Notes under the pieces: model-generated
Database searches by the model: none
Told to the model about the DNA's origin: nothing
The model's input: only the letters and a program-made list of their open reading frames with translations
Translations under genes and position numbers: made by a program
Assembly (NCBI RefSeq): GCF_964204645.1
Contig: NC_134028.1
Location: 21,240,153 to 21,304,152 of the forward strand
Length of the DNA stretch: 64,000 bases
Reading direction: 5' to 3'
Source: Tubulanus polymorphus
Taxonomy: Eukaryota; Nemertea; Palaeonemertea; Tubulaniformes; Tubulanidae
Part shown: positions 1-11,347 of the stretch, piece by piece
Layout of the letters: the number at the start of each line of letters is the position of its first letter
Position numbering within the stretch: the first letter of the stretch is position 1

Positions 1-1433
1 TCCCCAAAATTAAATCTTGTCTTCACTTTATTCCTGGTCTTGATACAAAAGACAATTCGAGCGTTACAGTGCATAAAAAAAGAACATTTTTTTACGACGT
101 ACAGTACACATAGTTATAAATATTGATTTACATGTGAGCACAAGATACTAATAGGGAATCAAATGAAAAGTCTCACGATTTTACCAACAAAATACACAGT
201 TTGACTTTATCCGTCGCAGAAACTTGCAGTACCTATTTTCAATTTGAAAGCAGACCTTAATGAGGACTGTGCTTCGATAACCATCGAAAGATCAAGAATA
301 GATATTTCGTTAGACGTGAGCTCGTTAGATAAAGATAATAATAATGTAAATAATATTATAAATTACGATAATAATAATGATCTTCATCAATTAGATCAAA
401 TACAAAATAACAAATAGATTACATGAAATAATTCGAGGATTGTTGATAGGGGCCTGAACAGAGCCATCAAGGCTGTACAATCACTAAGACGTGCATGCCC
501 CTGATATCGAATCGTTCGAATTTACAGTGTTGGATCTATTTCAAAACACCCGCGAATTAACAGGCCAATGGGGTATCGGCACAAAACAGATGGCGCTACA
601 ATACAGGTATATGCAGTGAAAATGAGTTCATTTTCAATGTTTGACTTTGAACTGGATTTTAGGCTCCCAAATGGAAATGTTGTGAAATAAGTCGTCAAAT
701 AGATATAAGATTGACATTGCCAATGAATGTATGGTATAGTTTCATTGGAAATTGATTTGCAAATGAGAAAAATTGACTCGAATTTAATTGAAATGTAGAA
801 GAAATAGTAGCGCGGTAACCGAGTAAACACGAGTGAACCTAGTGGATCCTCACCTACCAGACATGGAATCCTCGATTGCCACAGTAGCGTTGCCGGTACC
901 CCCTTTATTGTGAAATTCATAAGATATAGCTATGAAAATAGCGTTATTAAGAATCGTAAAAAACCCGAAGGGGCGAAGATATCAATCAACGAGGATTAGA
1001 AATTATTGGAAAATTGTTCATCATTTACGAAGGCAGCTACTCGCGAAGAATAACCCACCGGGCACTCGATGAATGATCGTGAAATTTTACATGTAAAATA
1101 TGTAGGTTTTGCAAGGGCATTGTGTTCGGCGTAATTCGTAAAAAATTAATACAATAGAAAATTTACTGTTCCTTTAGCGAAGATCCGTGATCAAATATGA
1201 AAGAAACTTATTTTTATGCGAAACAAACAGGGATTATTGATAACAATTGGAAGCGTGATGGATTATTGGAAGTAGTTTTTCTGTTATTAAAGATCGTGGA
1301 CAGAAAAAAATTCTACAATGGACACATTAATCTCTCAAGGTTTCGATAGTTATGTATACTCGAAATCTGTTCCCGACAGTATGGACTTCTCATAATATTA
1401 ACTCAATACGGATTTGGAAATACGAGTATTAAG

Positions 1434-2573
1434 AAACAAGAAAATTAATTTTAATAAATTATTTGACGCCTGCGAAAAAAAATGTAGAATTTCTGGGATA
1501 AGCTAATGTGGAATTGCGAATTTGAAATCGAAGTTTTAAGAAATTTGGGGAATTATGAGGTTTGGCGATTGGGTAGATGATACAGGTCTTCGACTGGTCT
1601 AATTAAAAAAAAATTGTCAACTTGCGACCGACTTCGATTTACTTTTGCCTCTAAGCTGGTCTGCAACTTCATTGCCTCCATGGTTGAAGAAAGGGCTCTT
1701 CTGATGTCTGCTTCATCATGACTTCGAGCGTATCGTGTAGCCAGCCGGCCCGGTCCCCGGGGCCCGGTTTGGTTGTCACTCGATATCCTAGTCTTGAGTC
1801 TGGGTTGAAGTAGACATTGTCATTTAAATAACTTATTTATGTTATTCTGTATGAATTAACCATGTGTCTTGTATTTTGTATTTTCTTATTCTAAAATTTG
1901 TAACTTCATTGAATTTGGGAATTTTATCCCGGAATTTCATTGTAATAAGGATCAATAAAAAATTGAATTGAATTGTCACCTAATACACATGCCATCAGTG
2001 GACGCGGAGCCGTATATGACAGCTTTGCTTTATAAATTGCTAATCTCATGAAACCTGCATACCCTAATATCGAACATATTTTCTAAAACATTTGAATATT
2101 GAAATTATATGTTTACACGTATTTATATTGACAGCTTGTAGCCGCCGATGAAATTCACGCCGGCCCTACACAGATCGTAGATAGCTTCGTCATTCCACCA
2201 GTATCCCCATGTCAGGGTCTTACTTTTATATCAGACTTCCACATCGCGTACATACATCCACCATTTTGACCGAACAATCCGATTTACTTATCATTTCTAT
2301 TTATGCCTGCCGCTTCTGATTTAACCATACATCCATTACTATTACAATACATCTTCTCATGATATTCAATGCAATATAACATTTTGACGTTCAAGTAGGG
2401 CTCGTTAGATAATCACAGGAAGCATTCTACATCTTTGTCAATGATATTTTGCCAAATAGCTTTGACCTGTGACGTCTTGCACATCGATTTACGGTTGTCG
2501 TTTATAAAATGACGCTGAATGGTTAACATTGTTTAGGTTTCATAATGGTTACGTTTTATAAGGCGTCAAAAAG
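1434..2573. repeat. 1.1-kb dispersed repeat, copy 1
   Basis: This part of the large block has a third, more diverged relative at 8794-9930, so it is an independent repeat family. Near its ends are inverted 10-bp motifs, tttgacgcct at 1462-1471 and its complement at 2561-2570, which suggests a terminal-inverted-repeat element, although similarity between copies extends about 28 bp beyond the left motif. At about 1948-1976 there is an aataaa followed by a short attga-type tandem tail, as at a LINE 3' end, so the repeat may itself be composite. The same repeat lies at about 12773-13912 in the right copy. Confidence 0.7.
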
Positions 2574-3065
2574 GGGCGATTTATATACAACATCCGATCC
2601 ATAAAGACTGCGCCACCTAGTGCCCGTTATTCCTAATCGGAAACGCGTTTATACTGGAAAACCAAACTCAAAGCAGTTCCGAATTGATAATCACGGTAGT
2701 AGGCCTAGATTGAAACCCGAGCACCAATAGTACGTACCTCAAATCGTACTTAAATCCGCATATAATGTGTGCGAGGAATTGTTCTCGTGCAAGGGCGATG
2801 AATCGACGCTGCCGACGCGGATATACTTAATTTTTTCCCATGCACAAGGATCTCATCACTACCCGCGGTTAGCCAATAAACCAAATAAAGAGCCCCGAGT
2901 GAAGGCTTCGCTAAAGCGAAATTAATACGAATCTATGACGTAGATTATATTCACTTTTGAATCCTTAGAAACATTTCGGCGTTGCTTTAAGTTTATTACG
3001 AGTCGGGAACTATTTACGGACCGAGGGAGCAGTAATTTTACATTAATTCAACGTGGTACGTCTTC

Positions 3066-3728
3066 GATGCTTTTTTATTTTTGTCTATTTTATTTATTAT
3101 CATAGTGACATGTACATTATATTTGAAAATAAACAGAATATAAAGGTTTGGTACCCAGCCCTAATTTAGACTTATAAGTCACTTTATACTAACGCATGAC
3201 ATAATATTACGAATATACATATATCTACACATGTATATACATGTAAACATACATATATACATACATACACATGCATACATACACATGCACATACACACAA
3301 ATGTATTAAGATATTTCTACAAAAAATAAATGGTTACAAAATTGGGTTCAAAAGTAAATTTCTTTTTGACCATGCAGCAAGGAGAAAGTTTCATAGGTTA
3401 GTAGATCTTTGAGAAACATATGCTTAGTTATTCTTGTATTTGGCATAGATATCATTTGAGTCCAAATCGTATCTGATGTTTGAAACGTTTATATTTACAC
3501 GGTAACTACCCCATATCCCCATACAGAAAGGGTAACGGCGTTAACGGATTTACTCCGAAAAATATCTACAGGCTCTATACTGAACGCACTCAACCATATC
3601 GGACTCTTTCGATCCCCAAGTCTCAGCTCCATAACTAATGACTGAACCAACACCTGTTTCAAATAATTTAGTAAAAGTTTAATAACCAATGTTTTTGATC
3701 TGTTTAAATTTACTTATAATTCTGCCAG
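3066..3728 (-). mobile_element. LINE 3' part, truncated copy
   Basis: On the minus strand 3689-3495 encodes the C-terminal side of a LINE reverse transcriptase (ELRLGDRKSPIWLSAF region, out of frame with the YGAETWG-type motif seen in the neighbouring frame), followed by a 3' region with aataaa-like signals on the minus strand near 3090-3110. The reverse transcriptase core is absent because this copy is cut at 3728. The full context is in the right copy. Confidence 0.6.
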
Positions 3729-4068
3729 GTCTGACCAGATGCCGGCCTAAGACAATTTGGGTATCGATTTCAAAAAATTCTCTCGTTAGTAACACTTTTT
3801 CATTGGTTTCCGTTCAAAAATGCGCTTGCTTTCAAATGTACTTGATTTGAGGCCACAAAACTCAAAGAAGCAAAACTCTAACCCCAATTCTGCTAGAAAT
3901 TGTGAACTATACTATACTACCAATCCCAGGGCCCTAAATGTGTTTTACTTGATAAGAGTTCCACTATCATGAAAATCTAACCCCCAAAGACATGACTGGT
4001 TACGTTTTGTGAACCCATGGCAAGTAGAACCTAAGTTAGCATCACTGTGCTAGGATGTTTAGATTTAC

Positions 4069-7000
4069 CAAATACGCAATCTGTGGAGCGGTAATACCAC
4101 CAACTCTTGCGCCCATACTACCAGCTGCACAGCCAATACTCCTGTTAAAAAGAGAACAAAAGAATGGTTATATTCTTTTTAGCCCATATCAAAATTTTCA
4201 ATTCGTAATTTCTAAGTTCTAAAAATTTAGATGTGATCCCTGTGCCAATGGAGACTAGTTTTGCTACATAAGAGAATTATTCCACATCCCTGTGCCCAAA
4301 CAGCAAAACAGGAAGTAAATGATGATATGCGTTTTAGGAGAAGCGATATATTTCCCCACAGGTGAACGGGAAGTGTGTGCGTTGCTTGAGAGAGTGAATC
4401 TGAAGATTAAATCTTACCTTATGACGGTGGCATAGATTTCTGCGGAATATATTGATGCCAATGTCCAGCACGAATTTATGCCTGCGTTACCAATAAGCAC
4501 CAATACCGTCGTCAATATTCCGAGTTCTTCTTTCTTGTTGAGTGCTCCAATAATCACCACTACTACCATGCAAGTAATTGGTATTAGCATGTAAAAGAAA
4601 AACGACCGTCGCCGACCAAACCTAGGATTTACAATTCAAAAGATACCCAAACATCATGACAGTTAACGACCGATCAGTTACCGAGATATTCAGACTTATG
4701 GTACCAAAGAATAATCGCACCATTTTGAAGACATATTGATATTTCTGGATTGTGAACTAAATGTCCATGATTAACATAAGCTTTGGATCATCTTGTTTTC
4801 GTATTTCAACGTCAATATCCTCTCATTGTTTCAGGAGATCGATTAAGGGAAGATTGCAACTGAAATGAGCTGACAAGAGACAATGAAAAGGACCACGGAC
4901 CAGTCACACCAGCCAAAAGTAGTTTTGTTCAAAAAGTAGTTTTCAGTCTCATAAAGTTGTTAGATTGGCTATAAAACTACTAAGCCATGACCGTGAAACT
5001 GAGCCCTGGGACCAAAGGTGTTCTTATGACTAGTCTTAAGTTTATAGATCGGCTCAAGAAGATACCGCAGTCTTAGATAATTGAACATCATGATATAAGT
5101 TGATATATTGGCTAAAAAAGATACTGAGTCTTAGAGTGGTCTTGCATCTAAGCTATTGTGCAACTGGGTTTTTAGATTTTACCTGTTTGCAACAAAAATG
5201 ACACTCCAATCTGCGGGCATGGTAACAAATGCACCAGCGACAACGTTTACAAAAACAGTTCCTTCAAACGTGCTGTACATAGAACTAATACCGTAGTTAA
5301 TAGCGGCACAAGAAAACCTAAAATAACCGGAAAAAGTATTAGAAAACCTGGCTGAAACCTGGTTGATGGTTTGTTTTTCATGCAAATAGACAGTTAACGG
5401 GAAGATAGATATTGATAAAAAAGTTAGAGCTAATCGAGCAAAGTCAATGGAGAAACAACAGTATTGATAGGCCCTATCAATAAGGTTGTTTCTCCATTGA
5501 CCCTGTGGAAGGAAGTGGCGTTTGTCGAATGAAGCCACTGCGCAAGTAGCTATCTAGTATATACTAGCTCACACATGTGATCTCTAGTTCGTGATATATA
5601 ATTCGATAGCATTACAATCAATCTTCAATATACGGGTTAGTCTTGATAATTTTCATACCTATACAATCATTCATTTTTTTCATGCTTTTACTGATCTGAT
5701 ATCGGGTTAACACGGCTTTTCTATACCTCTATAAAAATGAAAATGTCGTTTAGATGTCATTACCAGCAGTAAATGATAACACATGTTTGAAGAGCTAATT
5801 TTCTCGTTTTGAATAAATCTAGATATCCATGCTTTCTGATTTTCTCTTGTTCTCTGCGATCTTTAGCGGCAATAAGACGAAGTAGATTTAAATCTGGAAT
5901 TTTGGTTTTATTCGTTCGGGCCATCAAGCGGATAATTTCATCCGCTTCTTTAAATCGGCCTTTCATTGTCAACCAGCGAACGCTCTCCGGAACCCAACTT
6001 AAAACATAAAAACAACGTACTACAGATTAGATATCGGCCTTATTTAATCAAGTCAAGTTTGGTGGCCATCTCGAATCTCTGCTTAGCGCCATACAGCCTT
6101 TGATTTTCCCGAAACGTTATGTATATGACTTGTTTAGCCCAAATGAATATTGCGGTCCAATATTATATTATCAAAACACATCAAAGTGTGTTAAAAATTC
6201 CAACCACCCCTAAAAAAACACTTGATTCCACCTACGGATGGGCAATAAGTTCACACAATTAAAAAAAACTGATAATCAATGCTGTTTATTCGGTCACAGT
6301 CATAAAATGAAATACACTATTGCATACTTTTACTATGCATGGATTCAGTTTCATATTTGTAATTTAGAATGAGTTCTTTTTCATTAAATCAACTCCGAGT
6401 AAAATCTTCTCATTCTTGATAATAATGATAATGTTTATTCACGGATTAAATTCCAATAGGAAGTATAGTAAGTTAGTTATTCAGGGTCTCCAGAATTCGA
6501 ATTGACACGATGCACTCACACGTCTGTAGAGATAGGGAGAGACAGGGGGAGAGGGACAACTTACAGAACGATAGCAGGAATTAGAGGTATCCCGAATGAA
6601 GCGGTTATGAATGCTGTATGGCGCCAGTCACGGGTCAAATAGGCTACAGCCGAGGTCAATGAGGAGCCGACACCATACATAACGAAACACGCACAAAACG
6701 TCCGCCATTTTGTACCAACAAACTCTATCGGAAGTGCGAAACAGACGTTCAGAGCACCACCTGAAAAAATAACAATGAAGTACAAACAATGTTTTCTAAA
6801 AGGATACTCGCTGGTAATCGAATCAAAAGACCTACCGTTAAAAAAACCACTCGAAATACGAACAATAACATACATGACCCAACTATTTGAAAATCCAACG
6901 ACTATCTGCGTAACTATCATCAAACAAGCGAACGCTATCAATGTCTTCTTGCGACCGATCCAGTCAGCGAAATATCCAGACACCATCGCACCGAAGAATA

Positions 7001-7750
7001 CCCCCACCATTTGAAGACTTATTGAAAGTTTTGGGATGTAACTCATGTCACAAACAAGATCGAACTACAAGTAAAAAATGAACGATAATGAATTGAAAGT
7101 CTGTGATATGACAATAAGACTAAAGACAATGATAACGATAGAATTATAATAAAATGCTACTCCACTATTACGTGAGTATTGGAAATTCCGCATTGGAAAA
7201 GCTTCGATTTAATTGACTCTTACGGAATTCGAACCCGTATGTGCGTTAAAACTGTTTTTTTGAAACTGCATGGTATCGATCAAAAATCTTCGCATTGATT
7301 TAAGTGATTCTGGGCGGGTTTATCGCGCTTCGTTGTATTTGGTTGGACTTACCCGTATTGTTTTCGAGGTTTACCCCTAAAGGTAATTGTGAAGCCCGGT
7401 CTACGAAACTGGGCCTTACTTTCACTTACCTCGGTTATCAATGACGTCAAAGCATTAGTAAAGTCGTAATCAAATTCTACACACTTGGAACCATTGAACG
7501 AACATAATCTGTCGGTATTATTTGGTAAAGAGGCGTTTTCGGCGAGTCTGAGACAAGTCCACGGGGGAACGTAATGAGAAAATATAAACAGCATTGAAAC
7601 AGGTTGGTTCGAGAGATCCATCAGAGTCAGAATCACAAATATGCGAATTTGAAACCTCCCGAAATGACCAAGAGTATCCAACATTTCCTCAAACGAACTT
7701 TCATTTTTCTGAGCATCTTCATCTTCATCGCGAATGCGAGTTTCATCCAT
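4069..7750 (-). pseudogene. SLC22-type organic ion transporter, lacking its last exon
   Basis: Seven exons can be read on the minus strand: 7750-7430, 7064-6836, 6760-6565, 5997-5764, 5317-5183, 4621-4418 and 4141-4069. All have GT/AG borders and matching phases and give 464 uninterrupted codons. The product has the SLC22 plan: an N-terminal FEEMLDTLGHFGRFQ segment leading into the first helix, an extracellular loop with NNTDR and cysteines, FDLVCD, the major-facilitator motif GYFADWIGRKK at about 137-147, WRTFCACF, WVPESVRWL, and FGRRRSFFFY after helix 8. The family transports organic cations, anions or zwitterions across the plasma membrane; the substrate cannot be told. The last exon, present in the sister gene at 19559-19708 (helix 12 and LPETNGK tail), is absent. 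Similarity ends in intron 7 near 4020, and the 3.7-kb block begins at 3728. It is either a truncated pseudogene or a gene using an exon outside the window. Confidence 0.8.
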
Positions 7751-8384
7751 CAGAATAATCTAATACAAGCTTGTGCGACATAGGTTGTAAGTCTAAAGAG
7801 ACGAGTAATCGCACCGTAGCAAAACATATCGAACCCTACGAACATTATTGAGTGATTTATGACAGAATAAAAGGATTTCGCCCAAGATTACACGTGATCA
7901 TGTTGAAAAGACCTGAATGGAAGCAGACAGGTTTCTCAAATACCTTTTCCTTTATTGCGAATAAAGACGATATTTAGAATACATAACACTAAGATTTAAA
8001 AACATCTTCGCAATGTAACGATTTTTTAATGTGGCGTAAAGCTAAGAGTCGCACGTTTTGAATACATCATGTCGCACAACACAGTCACGAGAACCCCAAT
8101 ATTTTCATCGTTAAACATCTTACTTTAGAATAACCTCTTAGTAGAAATCAAGATTATTTGGATTGACGACAGTTATAGTCGGTATACTCATAATCTTCGA
8201 CAGTTGGGCAATTTTTGTTATCCCAAGAAATCCATACTGTATTACGAAGCCATGATATAGGCAAATACGAGGGCGGTACGAATCTAACCGATATCATTAG
8301 TACGATATCAAACCGATAATACCTTTTACCAGAGGCAACTGATATAGGTGAATAGCGGAAAGTAGACTTAAAATTACCATCCTA
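7751..8384. other. Upstream flank of the left transporter gene
   Basis: No open frame or repeat recognised. Parts resemble 23031-23400 upstream of the sister gene, for example the shared words ttttccttta and aatgtggcgtaaagctaagagtcg. The duplication unit therefore includes the presumed promoter region. No clear TATA element could be assigned. Confidence 0.5.
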
Positions 8385-8524
8385 GTTTACAAATACCAAT
8401 AATAATTGAATGCTATATATACGTTGGTGGTAATTACAGCCATCGATTTTTGGTAACCGTCTGAATCTATTATTCCGATATTCGCGTAAATACATACAAA
8501 TTATTGATGCGCCATCCGACAAAA

Positions 8525-8732
8525 ATGATTTGTTTCAGTTTGTGGTACGAACTGCTCTCAGCAAGACCATGGTCAAAATATCTGGATGGAAAATTACCCA
8601 ATAAGCACGGCCTAACCAATAGTTGGAAACTAATAGTCATTTATTTGATTTTGACAATTCTAATACATATATTTACATATAGTTTTTCCGAGCACCAGTT
8701 TGACCCGGCGCCACATTGCACATCGTTTAAGG
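8525..8732 (+). CDS. Possible first exon of a membrane protein, head-to-head with the transporter
   Basis: An open frame (from 8504, more likely the ATG at 8525) encodes a short polar start, PWSKYLDGKLPNKHGLT, then a hydrophobic stretch (about residues 40-55 from 8525) and FDPAPHCTSFKG, ending at a donor-like GGTAACT at 8732/8733. The sequence upstream of the sister transporter at about 24845-24935 retains a recognisable but frameshifted relative (KYLDWKFPNKYGLT). I do not recognise the family and found no downstream exons before the repeat at 8794. It could instead be non-coding DNA shared through the duplication. Divergent transcription with the transporter gene starting at 7750 is possible. 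Confidence 0.35.
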
Positions 8733-8793
8733 GTAACTGACACTTTTTTAAAGATTTCCTACTTTTTACACTAAACGATATATTATAGTATAC

Positions 8794-9930
8794 AACAAGA
8801 AAATTAACTTTAATAAATTATTTGACGCCTGCGAAAAAATGTAGAATTTCTGGTATAAGCTAATGTGGAATTGCGAATTTGAAATCGAAGTTTTAAGAAA
8901 TTTCGGGAATTATGAGATTTGGCGATTGGGTAGATGATACAGTCTTCGACTGGTCTAATTTTTAAAAAAATTGTCAACTTGTGACTTCGATTCACTTTTG
9001 CCTCTAAGCTGGTCTGCAACTTCATTGCCTCCATGGTTGAAGAAAGAGCTCTTCTGATGTCTGCTTCATCGTGACTTTGAGCATATAGCGTGTAGCCAGC
9101 CAGCCCGGTCCTGGGGCCCGGTCTGGCTGTCACTTGATATCCTAGACTTGAGTCTGGGTAGAAGTAGACATTGTCATATAATTAACTTATTCATGTTATT
9201 CTGTATGGATTACCCGTGTGTCTTGTATTTTCTTATTTTAGAATTTGTAAATGTATTGATTTTTGGAATTTTATCCCGGAATTTCAATGTAATAAGGATC
9301 AATAAAGTATTGAATTTAATTGTCACCTTATACACATGCCATCAGTGGACGCGGAGCCGTATATGACAGCTATGCTATTATAAATTGCTAATCTCATGAA
9401 ACCTGCATACGTCTAATATCGAACATATTTTCTAAAACATTTGAATATTGAAATTATATGTTTACACGTTTTTATATAGACCGCTTGTAGCCGCCGATGA
9501 AATTCACGCCGGCCCAACTCAGATCGTAGATAGCTTCGTCATTCCACTAGCATCCCCATGTCAGGGTCTGACTTTTATATCAGACTTCCAAATCGTGTAT
9601 ACATCCGCCATTTAACCGAATAATCCGATTTACTTATCATTTCTATTTATCCCTGCCGCCCCTGATATAATCATACATCCTTTACTATTACAATACGTCT
9701 TCTCATGATATTCAATGCGATATAACATTTCAACGTTCAAATAGAGGTCATTATATAATCCCAGGGAGCCATTCTACATCTTTATCGATAATATTTTGCC
9801 AAATAGCTTGTATGTGTACACATAAACCTGTGACGTTTTGCACATCGATTTACGGTTGTCGTTTGTAAAATGACGCTGAATGGTTATCATTGTTTCATAA
9901 TGGTAACGTTTTATAAGGCGTCAAAAAAGG
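8794..9930. repeat. 1.1-kb dispersed repeat, diverged third copy
   Basis: Aligns with 1434-2573 over its whole length, with more substitutions and small indels than the two block copies show between themselves. On the minus strand about 9133-8990 reads as an open frame (VYFYPDSSLGYQVTARPGP and onward). The other copies have an extra base in the G/C-rich run near 1755 that breaks this frame. The family therefore seems to carry an old coding exon on its minus strand. I do not recognise that protein. Confidence 0.8.
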
Positions 9931-11347
9931 CTAGGTGATATCATAATTGGAAAAATCTTTTCAATCTAGTCAGAACTGATGATTCTGATGTTCGCGCACC
10001 TGTTCAGTGTATACATTGCTTCTGCTGAACGCGTGGTACTGTGTCTATTAATAGAACTACGTCGGCTCGCAATATTATGATGTCTATAGAAATGAATAGG
10101 AAATAAGCTTTTACAAGAGCAATTCAACTTAATTTTATACCTATTTGGCATTCGAATCGAGACAAAATGCCTCTTGATTTTGAAAGTCAACATATTAATG
10201 ATTATAATTAGCTGTTGAACGGACCATATCCGTTCAAACTTAAACTCAAAAATAGGATTTGAATAGCAATCCATATCATTTTCTAGTAGACAGCGAGGAA
10301 CACGAATGTTTAAATCATCGTTTTGTATTATCATTTAGTGATAGTAAGTAAGATCAAGGTTAGATCTAAGAATATTTTGACTTATGAACTGATGAAACTT
10401 AGACAGAATTAGCCGCAAGAACAATTTCAATTCTTTACTTGAAATATACCTCGAATTGGTAGCGGCTTTGGTCACAAAATTAGAATATTTCCTCATCCAT
10501 CCTATTTTAAAACTTAGAAATAATGTTTGTGAAGGATTTGTAACTTAATCTATCAAAACTCTTCTGCAGCGTGAAACTTTAATCGAAAAACATTATTCCT
10601 TTGAATATTTGTTGTAAAGGCTGTAGAAATTTATGAAAGTTTTTGTAGAGTTTTGAAGTGTTAGTTTTCAAACTACTTAGTCTTAAATTACTATGAAAAA
10701 AGTAAATAGTAAACGAATATGAATCTATTTATTCTTTAGCGAGATCGAAATCTGTGATCGCTTATAAGACACTGTGCTTGTGGTGCTGAACTAAAGGTGA
10801 ACTATGGAGCAGCAGTAACAGTGCTGAGAGCTTAGCATAGTGTACTTTAATAGCTTCATAGCAGCAGATTGAAATCTGCATCTTCAATTTGATCGATTTA
10901 GCCTATTCAAATTACTCATTGATTCTTTGAAATAGGTTTATGCAATAGACAATAGATCCTTTTACCTCCCTGGCCAGTTTCAAAGCTGTAAAACAATCTG
11001 GCATTGAGATATAACAGAAAATACACGCAGTTTCCTCAAAATTCAACGCATTTCTATAGACGCTATTTCTCAGCTCTGCCTGTAATGACGTTGCAGCGCG
11101 CACCTGCTAATTTAGCCGACGCTGAACAGTAAGCGATGTAAACAACGAAATGAGGTCAAAAATCTTGTTACAAAATCACAAATTGCGCGTAAACTAAACA
11201 TTTTGGAACAGAACGGTTGAATATGAGTGTATAGATCAATAGAATACATCATATTTTGAAATTTAAAAAAAAGTGTCAGTTACCCTTTAAATCAGCCTTA
11301 ATGAATGTGTACTCCAATTCATGCGTCAATGGTAACCTAGATTGCAC
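9931..11347. other. Unassigned interval
   Basis: No gene supported. Minus-strand open frames at 9966-10334 and 10912-11103 show no recognisable motif. The second sits between an AG and a GT that would suit an exon (11092 to about 10965) and begins VRAATSLQAELRN, but nothing next to it continues a protein. Confidence 0.4.

Larger units (their letters stand above)
1..3728. repeat. 3.7-kb duplicated block, left (derived) copy
   Basis: This block matches 11348-15067 almost base for base at a constant offset of about 11339, with only scattered substitutions and short indels. Similarity stops sharply at 3728, just after a ctgcca motif. In the right copy the sequence at that point continues through a decayed reverse transcriptase, whereas here it jumps to DNA next to the SLC22-like gene. 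The break at 3728 is therefore a junction created by duplication or insertion. The block may extend left of position 1. It contains a non-LTR fragment (3066-3728, minus) and a 1.1-kb repeat (1434-2573). No intact gene was recognised. The minus-strand open frame at 522-920 is only as conserved as its surroundings. Confidence 0.93.

Noticed and set aside
522-920. 132-residue minus-strand frame, also at 11861-12259
   Set aside because: Conserved only because the whole 3.7-kb block is duplicated; no family motif and no coding-like pattern of change.
10912-11103. Possible exon of an ABC transporter (VRAATSLQAELRNSVYRN resembles a membrane-domain motif)
   Set aside because: The resemblance covers about 20 residues only, the remainder does not fit, and there are no neighbouring exons.
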